A stretch of 23,218 nt of DNA from a virus: positions 1 through 23,218 of the IMG/VR virus record IMGVR_UViG_3300006917_003263. One strand, 5' to 3'. Each line of letters begins with the position of its first letter. Position 1 is the stretch's first letter. The notes beneath the pieces were generated by a model that saw only the letters and a list, made by a program, of their open reading frames with translations, was not told where the DNA came from and made no database searches. Below, one piece after another: positions 7,351 through 14,037 of the stretch. The translations under genes were made by a program, and so were the position numbers.

Positions 7351-8141
7351 AAAATTATACTTTTGAAAAAATTGTAGTTGCTCCTCAAATAGTTATTTAT
7401 AAAAATATTTTTAAATATAATAAAGAAATGATAGATATGCTCAATTCTAAAAATTGTATTATTGGCGAGTGGTATGACTGGTTTGAGCAAGGTTCTCGCA
7501 AAGAAGTTTTTGAGTGGAATAATTCTATATTAAATTCTGACTCAGAAGAAATAATAAAACAAAAAAATATAATTCAAGAATTTTTAGATATTTTAGATTT
7601 TATTAGAAAAGATTACTTTGATGAGTTTAATTTACGTAATTCAATTTGGCCTAAATTTATAAATGATTGGAACAAAATGTTGCATGAACCAACTTATTAT
7701 GATTTAGATTTTTTTAAATGGTCAGATGATAAATTAAAGAATAGAAATTTAAAAATAGGTCAAGTTATGATGCCATATCACGTAGATGATTGGTATCATG
7801 AAAAAGATTATTCTACAAAAAAATTGGTTGCTACAATTAATATATATTTAAACAGCAATTATAGCGGTGGAGAAATATGTGCATATGATTCAATTTCTAA
7901 TAAGAGCTATGTTTATAAGCCAGGCGAGGGTGATTTGGTTATAATGCCTTCACATTCTCCATTTTATCACGCTGTTAAATTTTTTGAAGGCGCAGATAGA
8001 TATTTTATGAGATCATTTTTTAAATATGAATATGTCGGAACCAGCTCAGAAGAAGTTGATGTATTACAAGAAATTAAAAAATATGTTGATAAAGATTTAC
8101 AGCAAATAAGTGTTAATGCTGAGGAAATTATAGTTTCATGA
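7347..8141 (+). CDS. 2-oxoglutarate/Fe(II)-dependent oxygenase, prolyl-4-hydroxylase-like (first copy)
   Basis: This is a 264-residue protein with a C-terminal double-stranded beta-helix of the prolyl-4-hydroxylase superfamily. Iron ligands are H145 and D147 in MPYHVDDWY and H208 in SPFYHAVKF; R218, ten residues after the second histidine, is the expected 2-oxoglutarate anchor. Between them are the family hallmarks YSGGEICAYD and YKPGEGDLVIMPS. The N-terminal half (1-130) is helical and has no recognised domain. The substrate could be a protein side chain, a nucleobase or a glycan; sequence alone does not tell. It is followed with a 4-base overlap by a second, clearly different oxygenase of the same family (8138-9022), so the two may act on the same substrate or form a pair. 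Start ATG overlaps the previous stop. Confidence 0.85.
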   Translation: MKNYTFEKIVVAPQIVIYKNIFKYNKEMIDMLNSKNCIIGEWYDWFEQGSRKEVFEWNNSILNSDSEEIIKQKNIIQEFLDILDFIRKDYFDEFNLRNSIWPKFINDWNKMLHEPTYYDLDFFKWSDDKLKNRNLKIGQVMMPYHVDDWYHEKDYSTKKLVATINIYLNSNYSGGEICAYDSISNKSYVYKPGEGDLVIMPSHSPFYHAVKFFEGADRYFMRSFFKYEYVGTSSEEVDVLQEIKKYVDKDLQQISVNAEEIIVS

Positions 8142-9022
8142 TAAAAGATTTAAATAAAAAAGAAATTTTTCCAGGGGTGTTGGTTTATAAAAATATGTTT
8201 AAAGATATTAATAATACATTTAATATAATAAAACAAAGTGAAAATATAAGCCAGGATACATATATTACTAAATGGCAGGATTGGGGAGTTTTTGGTAAAA
8301 TAGCAAAAACTGTTGATAATTTTTATGACATAAAAATAGAAGAAAAAACAGATCAATATGAAATTATAAATGAATTATTTAATAATTATAAAAATGTAGG
8401 ACAAGACTATGTATCATTTTATAAAGATAAAATAAATTGGCCAAGCTTTGTAAATCATTTTGATTTAAGTTCGCCACCGTGGACTCGTGTCAAGGCAGAC
8501 ATATTAAAATATGATATTACAACAGAAAGAGATATGGCTTTATTTTATCATGTAGATCAAAACCTATGGAAGATGTCCTCTGGTGATCTTAAATTTGTAT
8601 TAACTGTAACTGCATATATGAATGATGATTACATTGGCGGAGAGATATCTTTTTTAAATGATCAAACAAATGAAATACTTACATATAGACCAGAAGCTGG
8701 AGACATTATAGTATTCCCGTCATTTTATCCATACTATCATGGAGTACTTCCAGTTACTAGTGGCAATAAATATCTCTTTAGAATGTTTCATAAGTGGGAA
8801 TATGAAGGAGATTCTGAATGGAATTTACTTAAAGAAAAATATGGAATTGAAAAAGTAACAGAAATTTATAACAATGAAATAGAAAAAAAAATAAAAATTG
8901 CTGAAGAAAAATTGTATGATACTGATAATCCAGATTATAGCTATGATCCTAATATTGTAATGCCTTATAAAAATGGTAAAATTTATAAAGAAACATATGT
9001 TGATGGGAGAGATAATGACTGA
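8138..9022 (+). CDS. 2-oxoglutarate/Fe(II)-dependent oxygenase, prolyl-4-hydroxylase-like (second copy)
   Basis: This is a 294-residue relative of the preceding gene. Iron ligands are H138 and D140 (LFYHVDQNLW) and H201 (YPYYHGVLP); K211, ten residues later, would bind 2-oxoglutarate. YIGGEISFLN and YRPEAGDIIVFPSFYPYYH repeat the landmarks of the first copy, and both proteins begin with a similar strand (IVIYKNIFK versus VLVYKNMFK), so they derive from one ancestor and have diverged widely. A charged helical C-terminal tail (about 224-294) is unique to this copy. The start sits in an ATGA overlap with GAGGAAAT upstream. Its last 8 bases overlap the nuclease-like gene that follows. Confidence 0.85.
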   Translation: MIKDLNKKEIFPGVLVYKNMFKDINNTFNIIKQSENISQDTYITKWQDWGVFGKIAKTVDNFYDIKIEEKTDQYEIINELFNNYKNVGQDYVSFYKDKINWPSFVNHFDLSSPPWTRVKADILKYDITTERDMALFYHVDQNLWKMSSGDLKFVLTVTAYMNDDYIGGEISFLNDQTNEILTYRPEAGDIIVFPSFYPYYHGVLPVTSGNKYLFRMFHKWEYEGDSEWNLLKEKYGIEKVTEIYNNEIEKKIKIAEEKLYDTDNPDYSYDPNIVMPYKNGKIYKETYVDGRDND

Positions 9023-9320
9023 AAGATCTGAAATTAAAAGAGATAATGCAAAAGCTCAAAAAAATTCTGGAAGAGGAAAATACCAAAAGGGTGATGCAAA
9101 ATGGTATAATTTTGTTGTTGATTATAAAGAATCAAAATCTTCTTTTAATTTAAATAAATCTGTTTGGGCAAAAATATGTACAGATACATTTAAAGTTGAT
9201 AGGGATATGCATCCATTATTAAAAATTATTATTGGAGAAAAAGATAAAACAAGACTTGCAGTTGTAGAATGGTCTGTGCTAGAAGATTTAGTAAAGTTCA
9301 GGGAGGAGAAAAATGTATAA
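9015..9320 (+). CDS. Candidate PD-(D/E)XK endonuclease / Holliday-junction-resolvase-like protein
   Basis: This is a 101-residue protein whose middle fits small phage restriction-like nucleases: a basic N-terminus, SGRG (18-21), KGD with D27, then a strand ending VVDYKES with D36-x-K38 and FNLNKSVWAKIC. In the family the pattern is G-S-G...K-G-D...E-x-K, so D27, D36 and K38 would be the metal-binding and catalytic residues, with D replacing the commoner E. A closing strand (TRLAVVEWSVLEDL) also fits. It could nick or cut branched DNA or a specific site. The ATG at 9015 with GGGAGAGA upstream is chosen over an earlier in-frame ATG at 8973, since the latter would lengthen the overlap with the oxygenase. 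The family call is made by motif only. Confidence 0.5.
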   Translation: MTERSEIKRDNAKAQKNSGRGKYQKGDAKWYNFVVDYKESKSSFNLNKSVWAKICTDTFKVDRDMHPLLKIIIGEKDKTRLAVVEWSVLEDLVKFREEKNV

Positions 9321-10008
9321 TGTAGTTGCCTATAGAGGAACAAACGGTAAGGGTGCTAAATTAAGACAATTAAAATTTCAAAGAGAATGGATGCATTCTA
9401 GTACTTACAGTTGTTTCCCAATAGCCCAAGCAAATGTTTTTGGATATGGTGTTTATTATGATGAAGATATATCTTTTAAATGGAATGGTGATAGAGAATC
9501 TGCAGCAGTTGGTATTTTAGGAAAAGATCATATATGGTCAGATGCAGGAAGAAGCGAAGGTACGGTAAGCTTTGTTACTAATTTAGTATTTAAATCAGAT
9601 CAAAATATTAGTTTATTAACAATGCCAGTACCAAATGAACCATTAGAAGAAGCAATGGTCTTGAGTACAATTTTAGCTACATCATTTTTTACAGGAGAGC
9701 TATCTATTGTATGGAGAATAAAACCAGAGTTTGCAAATAAAGAAATTTTAATACCAGCAGGAACAAATATTGGATGTATCCTTCCGATATCAATAGGAGA
9801 ATTTAATAATTCAACAATAACAATTTTAAATGAAGATTTTCCATACCCAAAAACTAATGACAGAAAAGAATATGTTGATGCATTGCATGCATCAGTAAGA
9901 GAAACTGGCAAAAGATTAAGATTATATAAAAAGGGAATGGATGAATTCGGTAACAAAATTGGATCTCATGAGGCAGATCCAATAATTTTAAATGTTAAAG
10001 AAAATTAA
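9313..10008 (+). CDS. DUF6065-like protein
   Basis: This is a 231-residue protein that resembles DUF6065 as I remember it: an early R-E-W-M, then C-F-P-I-A-x-A-N-x-x-G, then I-S-F-K-W-N-G, a run S-E-G-T-V-S-F, a late V-W-R strand, P-A-G-T-N-I-G and a C-terminal K-x-G-x-D-E-F-G-N-K-I-G-S-H. DUF6065 has no established biochemical role to my knowledge. In other genomes similar proteins occur near sugar or oxygenase genes; here it follows two 2OG oxygenases and a nuclease, which suggests a shared pathway (inference). GGGAGGAG precedes the ATG, and the start overlaps the previous gene by 8 bases. It ends the cassette; a perfect 12-bp hairpin follows directly. Confidence 0.6.
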   Translation: MYNVVAYRGTNGKGAKLRQLKFQREWMHSSTYSCFPIAQANVFGYGVYYDEDISFKWNGDRESAAVGILGKDHIWSDAGRSEGTVSFVTNLVFKSDQNISLLTMPVPNEPLEEAMVLSTILATSFFTGELSIVWRIKPEFANKEILIPAGTNIGCILPISIGEFNNSTITILNEDFPYPKTNDRKEYVDALHASVRETGKRLRLYKKGMDEFGNKIGSHEADPIILNVKEN

Positions 10009-10012
10009 TTTT

Positions 10013-10039
10013 AAAAACAATAAAACATTTATTGTTTTT
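10013..10039 (+). terminator. AT-rich hairpin, likely transcription terminator or 3' stabiliser
   Basis: AAAAACAATAAA at 10013-10024 and TTTATTGTTTTT at 10028-10039 form a perfect 12-bp stem with a 3-base loop (ACA) and end in a run of six T. The position, five bases after a stop codon and before a gene with its own strong ribosome site (AAGGAG), fits an intrinsic terminator between the accessory cassette and the SSB operon. The stem has a single G-C pair, so termination may be partial. Confidence 0.55.
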
Positions 10040-10059
10040 TATTTAAAAAGGAGAACGTA

Positions 10060-10455
10060 ATGCCAAATCCAACTATTACATTAGTAGGTAGGCTTGGTCA
10101 AGATCCATCTCCAATTGGAGATACTGGTCTTAGACTGCGTGTGGTAACACATGATAGAGTAAAAAATGAAGAAACAGGAAAGTATGAAGACTCTGCCACT
10201 TCCTGGTGGACCGTAAAGCTTTGGGGTAAATTTGCCGATCAGGCAAGATACACTATAAAAAAGGGTCAAGAGATAACACTTACTGGAACAATATATGAAT
10301 CAACTTGGGTAGACAAGTCTGGTAATAATAGAAGTGAACATGAGATAAAAGTGTATAAGCAAATGGAAGGACACTGCGTAGCTGTAACTTCTTATACTTT
10401 ACAAAAAGATCGTTCCTCAGATAGATCTTTTGATGAAGTAGAGGTTCCATTTTAA
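10060..10455 (+). CDS. ssb: Single-stranded DNA-binding protein, bacterial SSB (OB-fold) type
   Basis: This is a 131-residue SSB. It opens with the classic strand TITLVGRLGQDP, followed by LRLRVVTHDRVKNEETGKYE, the aromatic S-W-W-T-V-K-L-W-G-K-F-A-D strand that stacks with bases, and I-x-L-T-G-T-I-Y-E-S-T-W with D-K-S-G. The end is acidic (DEVEVPF) and finishes in P-F, like the partner-binding tip of bacterial SSB. This makes two unrelated ssDNA-binding proteins in the window, the other being gp32-like at 1637. AAGGAGA precedes the ATG. Its stop overlaps the start of a tiny membrane protein gene (TAATG). Confidence 0.93.
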   Translation: MPNPTITLVGRLGQDPSPIGDTGLRLRVVTHDRVKNEETGKYEDSATSWWTVKLWGKFADQARYTIKKGQEITLTGTIYESTWVDKSGNNRSEHEIKVYKQMEGHCVAVTSYTLQKDRSSDRSFDEVEVPF

Positions 10456-10616
10456 TGAAAGAAATATTTTTAACTACTATAGTAGGAGCAGTAGTCGGTG
10501 GAATTTTTAGTGCATTTAAATTACCTATACCAGCACCGCCAGTATTTGCTGGCTTAATGGGCATTGTTGGTTTATGGATTGGGTATGCACTAGTTACAAA
10601 GGTTATTGTAGGTTAA
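10455..10616 (+). CDS. XapX-domain (DUF1427-like) small membrane protein
   Basis: This is a 53-residue hydrophobic protein. It has a glycine-rich transmembrane helix (residues about 4-20, FLTTIVGAVVGGIFSAF), a short loop with the signature KLPIPAPPV (22-30), and a second helix (31-50, FAGLMGIVGLWIGYALV). The P-x-P-A-P-P loop between two small helices is the hallmark of the XapX/DUF1427 family, which is found in bacteria and whose function is unknown. The start ATG overlaps the ssb stop as TAATG, and the next ATG comes one base after its own stop, so it is translated inside this operon. It could modify the host inner membrane. It is easily missed in annotation because of its length. Confidence 0.75.
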   Translation: MKEIFLTTIVGAVVGGIFSAFKLPIPAPPVFAGLMGIVGLWIGYALVTKVIVG

Positions 10617-10617
10617 T

Positions 10618-10953
10618 ATGTCAGACGTGAACACCTTGGAATTAATTAATAAAATAACTGAATTTAATGATCTTCATGAGTATATGAAAGACGAACAGTT
10701 AGATAAAGCTTTATCAATTGTTGTTAAGCTTTTAATGAATCCAGATGTTCCCGCTGCCAAAGCACCGCAGTTAATTATTGAGTTGCAGGCAATGTCTACA
10801 AAATTCTCTATGATGGCTGCGGTGTATTCTACAATTGCAAAAGATAAAGCGGGCACTGCAAATAACAATAAAAAAAATATATATTATTCAGCAAAGGAGT
10901 CAATAGATAAACTTGTGGATGCACTCAAGTATGTCGTAAGATATAATGGCTAG
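10618..10953 (+). CDS. Helical phage protein of unknown function
   Basis: This is a 111-residue, mostly alpha-helical protein without cysteines or catalytic signatures. Two long helices are separated by a short proline-containing link (NPDVPAAKAP, residues about 41-50), and the C-terminal helix ends basic (ALKYVVRYNG). Its last 8 bases overlap the Cas4-like nuclease gene, which is the best hint of a role: similar small proteins ahead of RecB-like exonucleases may be partners in phage recombination, but this is inference. GTAGG upstream serves as a weak ribosome site. Confidence 0.6.
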   Translation: MSDVNTLELINKITEFNDLHEYMKDEQLDKALSIVVKLLMNPDVPAAKAPQLIIELQAMSTKFSMMAAVYSTIAKDKAGTANNNKKNIYYSAKESIDKLVDALKYVVRYNG

Positions 10954-11722
10954 AGAAATAGTAAACAATTTAAAATTTAAAAAAACTACAGGTAATTTTG
11001 ATCCATCTTCATTTTCTAAAATGTTAAATGAGGCATATCTATCAACAAAAAAGCCAAATCAAAAAACAACAAAAACTAGTTTTAGTCCAAGCTCTTTAGG
11101 TTATGGACATGGTAATTGCCCTAGGTATTGGTATTTAGCGTTTTCTGGAGCAATGTTTATAGATGAAAATGATTCTATTGCAATTGCAAATATGTCACAG
11201 GGTACACAGGCTCATGAAAGAATACAAAAAATGATTACAAAGATGGGCGTCATGAAGCATGAAGAATATGAAATTATTAATGAATATCCACCAATACGTG
11301 GTTTTATAGATGTGATTCTTGATTGGAATAATGAAGAGGTTATTGGAGAAATTAAAACGGCAAAGCAAGAAAGTTGGGATACTTATCAAGGTAAGATGAG
11401 TCCAGCTCCTAACCATTTGCTACAAATATTAACATATATGAAATTGCGTAATGTTAAAGAAGGATTTTTCTTATATGAAAATAAAAATACGCAACAGGTA
11501 TTAATTATTCCTGTTCAAATGAATGAAAGAAATACAAAGATAATTACAGAATTATTTGAATGGCTATGTTCTGTATATGATAATTTTAATGATGGAGATT
11601 TGCCATTACGTCCATATAAAAAATCTGCTTCACAATGCAAGAATTGCCCAGTTAAAAAAGAATGCTGGTCTATGGAAGAGGGACTAATAGAAATAGTTCC
11701 GTATGAGCCAATTAAAATATGA
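10946..11722 (+). CDS. Cas4/RecB-like PD-(D/E)XK exonuclease with likely Fe-S cluster
   Basis: This is a 258-residue nuclease of the Cas4/RecB family. Motifs in order: C58 in NCPRYWY (first Fe-S cysteine), H90-E91 in GTQAHER, D122 in RGFIDVIL, E135-x-K137 in GEIKTAK (the catalytic E-x-K) and Q160 in LLQILTYM. The C-terminus has C231-x2-C234-x5-C240 (CKNCPVKKECW), which with C58 makes the four cysteines of an Fe-S cluster, as in Cas4 and AddB. It would resect DNA ends to feed recombination by the phage RecA and ssDNA-binding proteins. There are no CRISPR genes nearby, so a spacer-acquisition role is not indicated. It overlaps its upstream neighbour by 8 bases and its downstream neighbour by 4. 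Confidence 0.9.
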   Translation: MAREIVNNLKFKKTTGNFDPSSFSKMLNEAYLSTKKPNQKTTKTSFSPSSLGYGHGNCPRYWYLAFSGAMFIDENDSIAIANMSQGTQAHERIQKMITKMGVMKHEEYEIINEYPPIRGFIDVILDWNNEEVIGEIKTAKQESWDTYQGKMSPAPNHLLQILTYMKLRNVKEGFFLYENKNTQQVLIIPVQMNERNTKIITELFEWLCSVYDNFNDGDLPLRPYKKSASQCKNCPVKKECWSMEEGLIEIVPYEPIKI

Positions 11723-12006
11723 TATGCGGTAATAAAGATTGTGCTATAGAGTTTGAGCCAAAAACTCATAATCAAAAATATCATAATGATGAATGTTGCA
11801 GAATTGCAACAAATAAAAAAATTATGGAAAAGTATTATGAAAAAAAAGCAATCAGATCTGGAGCAAAAAGAGAGTGTAAATACTGTAAATCTAATTTAAG
11901 TAGATATAATCAGTCTTTAGTTTGTTCTAAATGTGAAAAAAATAATATTTCAAAGCATAGGAATAAGATCAGGAGGATGTTAAATGACATTAGCCAGCCT
12001 GATTAA
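11719..12006 (+). CDS. Two-zinc-finger protein
   Basis: This is a 95-residue very basic protein with two metal-binding sets: N-terminal C3-x4-C8...H17...H22-x3-C26 (CGNKDC to YHNDECC) and, after a lysine-rich link, C53-x2-C56 (CKYC) with C69-x2-C72 (CSKC). The first half resembles the FCS-like/zinc-binding ends seen in phage proteins that bind nucleic acid; the second is a zinc ribbon. It overlaps the Cas4-like gene and the RuvC gene. Likely a DNA- or RNA-binding accessory protein, possibly with recombination; no known family is identified. Confidence 0.6.
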   Translation: MICGNKDCAIEFEPKTHNQKYHNDECCRIATNKKIMEKYYEKKAIRSGAKRECKYCKSNLSRYNQSLVCSKCEKNNISKHRNKIRRMLNDISQPD

Positions 12007-12550
12007 AACTAAAGCAAATAGGGTATTGGGAATAGATGCATCTACAAATTCTATTGCATTTTGCCTGCTTGAAAATAATAAACCAGTTAAATGGGGTAAA
12101 ATTAATTTGACGGGAAACGACATATATGAAAAAATATATGATGCTAAATGCAAAACCTTTGCAATGATAGATGAATTAAAATCAGATTATATTGCAATTG
12201 AGGGAGCAATACTTGTCAAATCTGCTGATGCTGTGATAAAATTATCTTATGTCTACGGTGTTGTTATTGCTGAACTTATGTCTACTGGCTCTTCCGTTAT
12301 TACTGTATCCCCTAGTTCTTGGCAGGCTCATATCGGAAATAAGAACCCAACGAAATTTGAAAAAGAAAAATTAAAATCAGAAAATCCTGGATACGCAGAT
12401 TCTTGGTATAAGAATAAAATGCGAGAAATTAGAAAAAAGAGAACAGTGGATTATTTTAACAAAAAATATAATTTAAGTTTAGAAGATTTTGACGTAGCAG
12501 ATTCATTCGGAATTGCTTATTATGCTAATGAAGTGTTGACTAAAAGATGA
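11984..12550 (+). CDS. RuvC-like Holliday junction resolvase
   Basis: This is a 188-residue RNase-H-fold nuclease. The four acidic residues stand in RuvC order: D18 in RVLGIDASTNSIAF, E73 in YIAIEGAIL, and D170 with D173 in FDVADSFGIAYYA. The segment SPSSWQAHIGN (109-119) matches the RuvC stretch before the last catalytic helix. The enzyme would cut four-way junctions made during recombination-dependent replication, making the DNA packageable by the terminase encoded downstream. It has a strong AGGAGG ribosome site (11970-11975). It overlaps the zinc-finger gene by 23 bases and the next gene by 4. Confidence 0.88.
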   Translation: MTLASLIKTKANRVLGIDASTNSIAFCLLENNKPVKWGKINLTGNDIYEKIYDAKCKTFAMIDELKSDYIAIEGAILVKSADAVIKLSYVYGVVIAELMSTGSSVITVSPSSWQAHIGNKNPTKFEKEKLKSENPGYADSWYKNKMREIRKKRTVDYFNKKYNLSLEDFDVADSFGIAYYANEVLTKR

Positions 12551-13308
12551 TTATACAGATTATAGGACTTCCTGGTTCTGGGAAGACAGAGCTAGCAAAA
12601 GCTTTAAAGGAAAGAATTAATGCAATCCATTTAAATGCAGATGAGGTTAGATCAACTGTTAATTCAGATTTAGGATTTAGCCCTGATGATAGAATTGAAC
12701 AGGCACGTCGTATGGGAGAAATGGCAAGGCTAATTGCTAAACAAAATGTTGCGCCAGTGATTGTTGACTTTGTATGTCCAACAAATGCAACAAGATCAGC
12801 TTTTGGTAAACCAGATGTTTTGATTTGGATGAATACTATCCCAGAAGGAAGATTTGAAGATACAAATAAATTGTGGCAAGACCCAGAAGATTTTAATATT
12901 TCATATATTGATTTTGTAGATGATGTAGGCGCAAGAGCAAAAGATATATGTAAGATTTTTAAATTGCATGACTGGTCAGAACCCACAACATTAATGCTTG
13001 GTAGATATCAGCCATGGCATGAAGGTCATCATGCTTTGTATATCGAGGCTGGAAAGAGAACAGATCAAGTACTTTTAGGTGTTAGAAATACATATAATAC
13101 AAGTCCAAAAGATCCTCTCACATTTGATCAGGTAAAAGAATATATTGCAAAAGATGAATTTATGGACGGAGCAATGGTATTAAGATTACCTAATATTACC
13201 AATATTGTTTATGGTAGAGATGTTGGATATAAGATTGAACAGGTCAAGTTAGGAGAAGAAATTGAAAATATTAGTGCTACTCAAAAGCGTAAAGAATTGG
13301 GTATTTGA
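12547..13308 (+). CDS. Fusion of an APS-kinase-like P-loop domain and an NMNAT/cytidylyltransferase-like domain
   Basis: This is a 253-residue two-domain enzyme. Domain 1 (1-140) looks like adenylylsulfate kinase: P-loop G7-LPGSGK-T14, then LNADEVRSTVNSDLGFSPDD, matching APS kinase L-D-G-D-x-x-R...N-x-D-L-G-F-S-x-x-D-R, and ARRMGEMARLIAKQ. It diverges after residue 75 (no I-S-P-Y-x-x-x-R) and has an unusual FEDTNKLWQDPEDF insert. Domain 2 (147-253) is a nucleotidyltransferase: GRYQPWH158-EG-H161 gives the HxGH motif and ISATQKRK (242-249) the second, I-S-x-T signature. The order is kinase then transferase, opposite to NadR. It could phosphorylate and then nucleotidylate a small molecule, activating a sugar, a lipid head group or a sulfur compound. 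The substrate cannot be told. It is followed by a DUF2061 gene after 50 bases. Confidence 0.8.
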   Translation: MIIQIIGLPGSGKTELAKALKERINAIHLNADEVRSTVNSDLGFSPDDRIEQARRMGEMARLIAKQNVAPVIVDFVCPTNATRSAFGKPDVLIWMNTIPEGRFEDTNKLWQDPEDFNISYIDFVDDVGARAKDICKIFKLHDWSEPTTLMLGRYQPWHEGHHALYIEAGKRTDQVLLGVRNTYNTSPKDPLTFDQVKEYIAKDEFMDGAMVLRLPNITNIVYGRDVGYKIEQVKLGEEIENISATQKRKELGI

Positions 13309-13358
13309 AAATAAAATTGCAGATGCAGAAGCAAGACTATATTTAGGAGAAATACAAG

Positions 13359-13562
13359 ATGAGAGTAACGAAAAGTAGGTCTTTTGCTAAAGCATGGAGC
13401 TACAGGGTTTTTGGAACCTTAACGTCTTTTATTGTAGTATATATAATTACAGGTGAAGCTATATTGGCAACTGCTATTGCTTTTTGGGAAACTGTATTAA
13501 AAGTAGGTGTTTATTATTGGCATGAACGCATTTGGGACAAGATACAGTGGGGCAGAAAATGA
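13359..13562 (+). CDS. DUF2061 membrane protein
   Basis: This is a 67-residue protein of the DUF2061 family: an N-terminal basic stretch K-S-R-S-F-A-K-A-W-S-Y-R-V-F-G, one or two hydrophobic helices (T20-TFIVVYIITG to AILATAIAFWETV) and the end Y-Y-W-H-E-R-I-W-D-K-I-Q-W-G, where the H-E-R-x-W segment is the family hallmark. The biochemical function is unknown; the protein is probably in the host cytoplasmic membrane. It has TAGGAG upstream. Its stop overlaps the next ATG. It follows the APS-kinase-like fusion gene, so a joint role is possible but proven only by proximity. Confidence 0.85.
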   Translation: MRVTKSRSFAKAWSYRVFGTLTSFIVVYIITGEAILATAIAFWETVLKVGVYYWHERIWDKIQWGRK

Positions 13563-13699
13563 AGTTATATAAAAGTAAAGATTGGCTATATCGTAGGTAC
13601 ATAGTTCAAAAGAAAACTATGGAGGATATAGCAAAAGAATGTGGCGTAACTGTTATGACCATATATAGAGCATTAAAAGAGAACGGGTTAGTTAAATGA
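13559..13699 (+). CDS. 46-residue helix-turn-helix protein
   Basis: This is a tiny DNA-binding protein of 46 residues. A basic start (KLYKSKDWLYRRYIVQKK) leads into a clear helix-turn-helix: TMEDIAKECGVTVMTIYRAL, with the turn at C-G-V and the recognition helix from T31. This is the size and style of resolvase-type or sigma-region-4-like HTH units, such as small phage transcriptional regulators. Its ATG overlaps the DUF2061 stop (ATGA) and its own stop overlaps the next ATG (ATGA), so it is translated within the operon. Targets cannot be inferred. It is too short for many gene finders. Confidence 0.7.
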   Translation: MKLYKSKDWLYRRYIVQKKTMEDIAKECGVTVMTIYRALKENGLVK

Positions 13700-14025
13700 G
13701 TCTTCAGCCAGTATTTCCAGATTCAGGTCAATTTCAATGTGATGATTTATATTTATTAACAGTTGGAACTGAAGCAGGTAAAGAAATATTAGAAACTTGT
13801 CATGAAATTGCACACATGCTGGTAAAAAAGAATATTGCCTACGGCAATTCAGCCCTAGATCCTGTGCGTATATTTTCAAAGGCGGGACCAAGAGAGCAAC
13901 TCCATGTCAGAATTGATGATAAATTAAATAGATTAATGAAAGGTACTGATTATCCAGGAGATAATGATATTGATGATTTAATTGGATATTTAGTATTGTT
14001 AAAAATAGCTAAATCTCAATCCTAG
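13696..14025 (+). CDS. DUF1599 / Nmad1-like protein
   Basis: This is a 109-residue helical protein. The core K-K-N-I-A-Y-G-N-S-A-L-D-P-V-R-I-F (44-60) followed by I-D-D-K-L-N-R-L-M-K-G-T (73-84) and D-D-L-I-G-Y-L-V-L-L-K (92-102) is the signature of DUF1599, which I recall has been renamed a nucleotide-modification-associated domain on the basis of its genome context in phages. Function is unproven. Some relatives may be pyrophosphohydrolases or binding proteins for modified nucleotides; the D-D-K-L-N-R-L and I-D-D-L-I-G-Y segments share the D/E spacing of that all-alpha fold. It ends the recombination operon; the next promoter is at 14038. Confidence 0.7.
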   Translation: MSLQPVFPDSGQFQCDDLYLLTVGTEAGKEILETCHEIAHMLVKKNIAYGNSALDPVRIFSKAGPREQLHVRIDDKLNRLMKGTDYPGDNDIDDLIGYLVLLKIAKSQS

Positions 14026-14037
14026 TCAACTAAGATA

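Noticed and set aside
9100-9112. TGGTATAAT extended -10 match at about 9101
   Set aside because: It lies in the middle of a gene (Trp-Tyr-Asn codons), far from any gene start.
9600-9956. 118-codon open frame on the - strand
   Set aside because: Antisense to the DUF6065-like gene; all supported genes are on the + strand and no promoter points that way.
10946-11722. Cas4-like protein as a sign of a CRISPR system
   Set aside because: No repeats of CRISPR type and no other cas genes are present; phage Cas4-like nucleases usually act in recombination.
12540-12986. 148-codon open frame on the - strand
   Set aside because: It is a shadow of the APS-kinase-like domain on the + strand; no recognisable family and no ribosome site.
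13262-13378. Open frame in +2 from TTG/GTG (13262/13274) to 13378, with the protein-like ending IADAEARLYLGEIQDESNEK
   Set aside because: It has no ATG start or good ribosome site and overlaps two better-supported genes; kept only as a possible short or slipped product.
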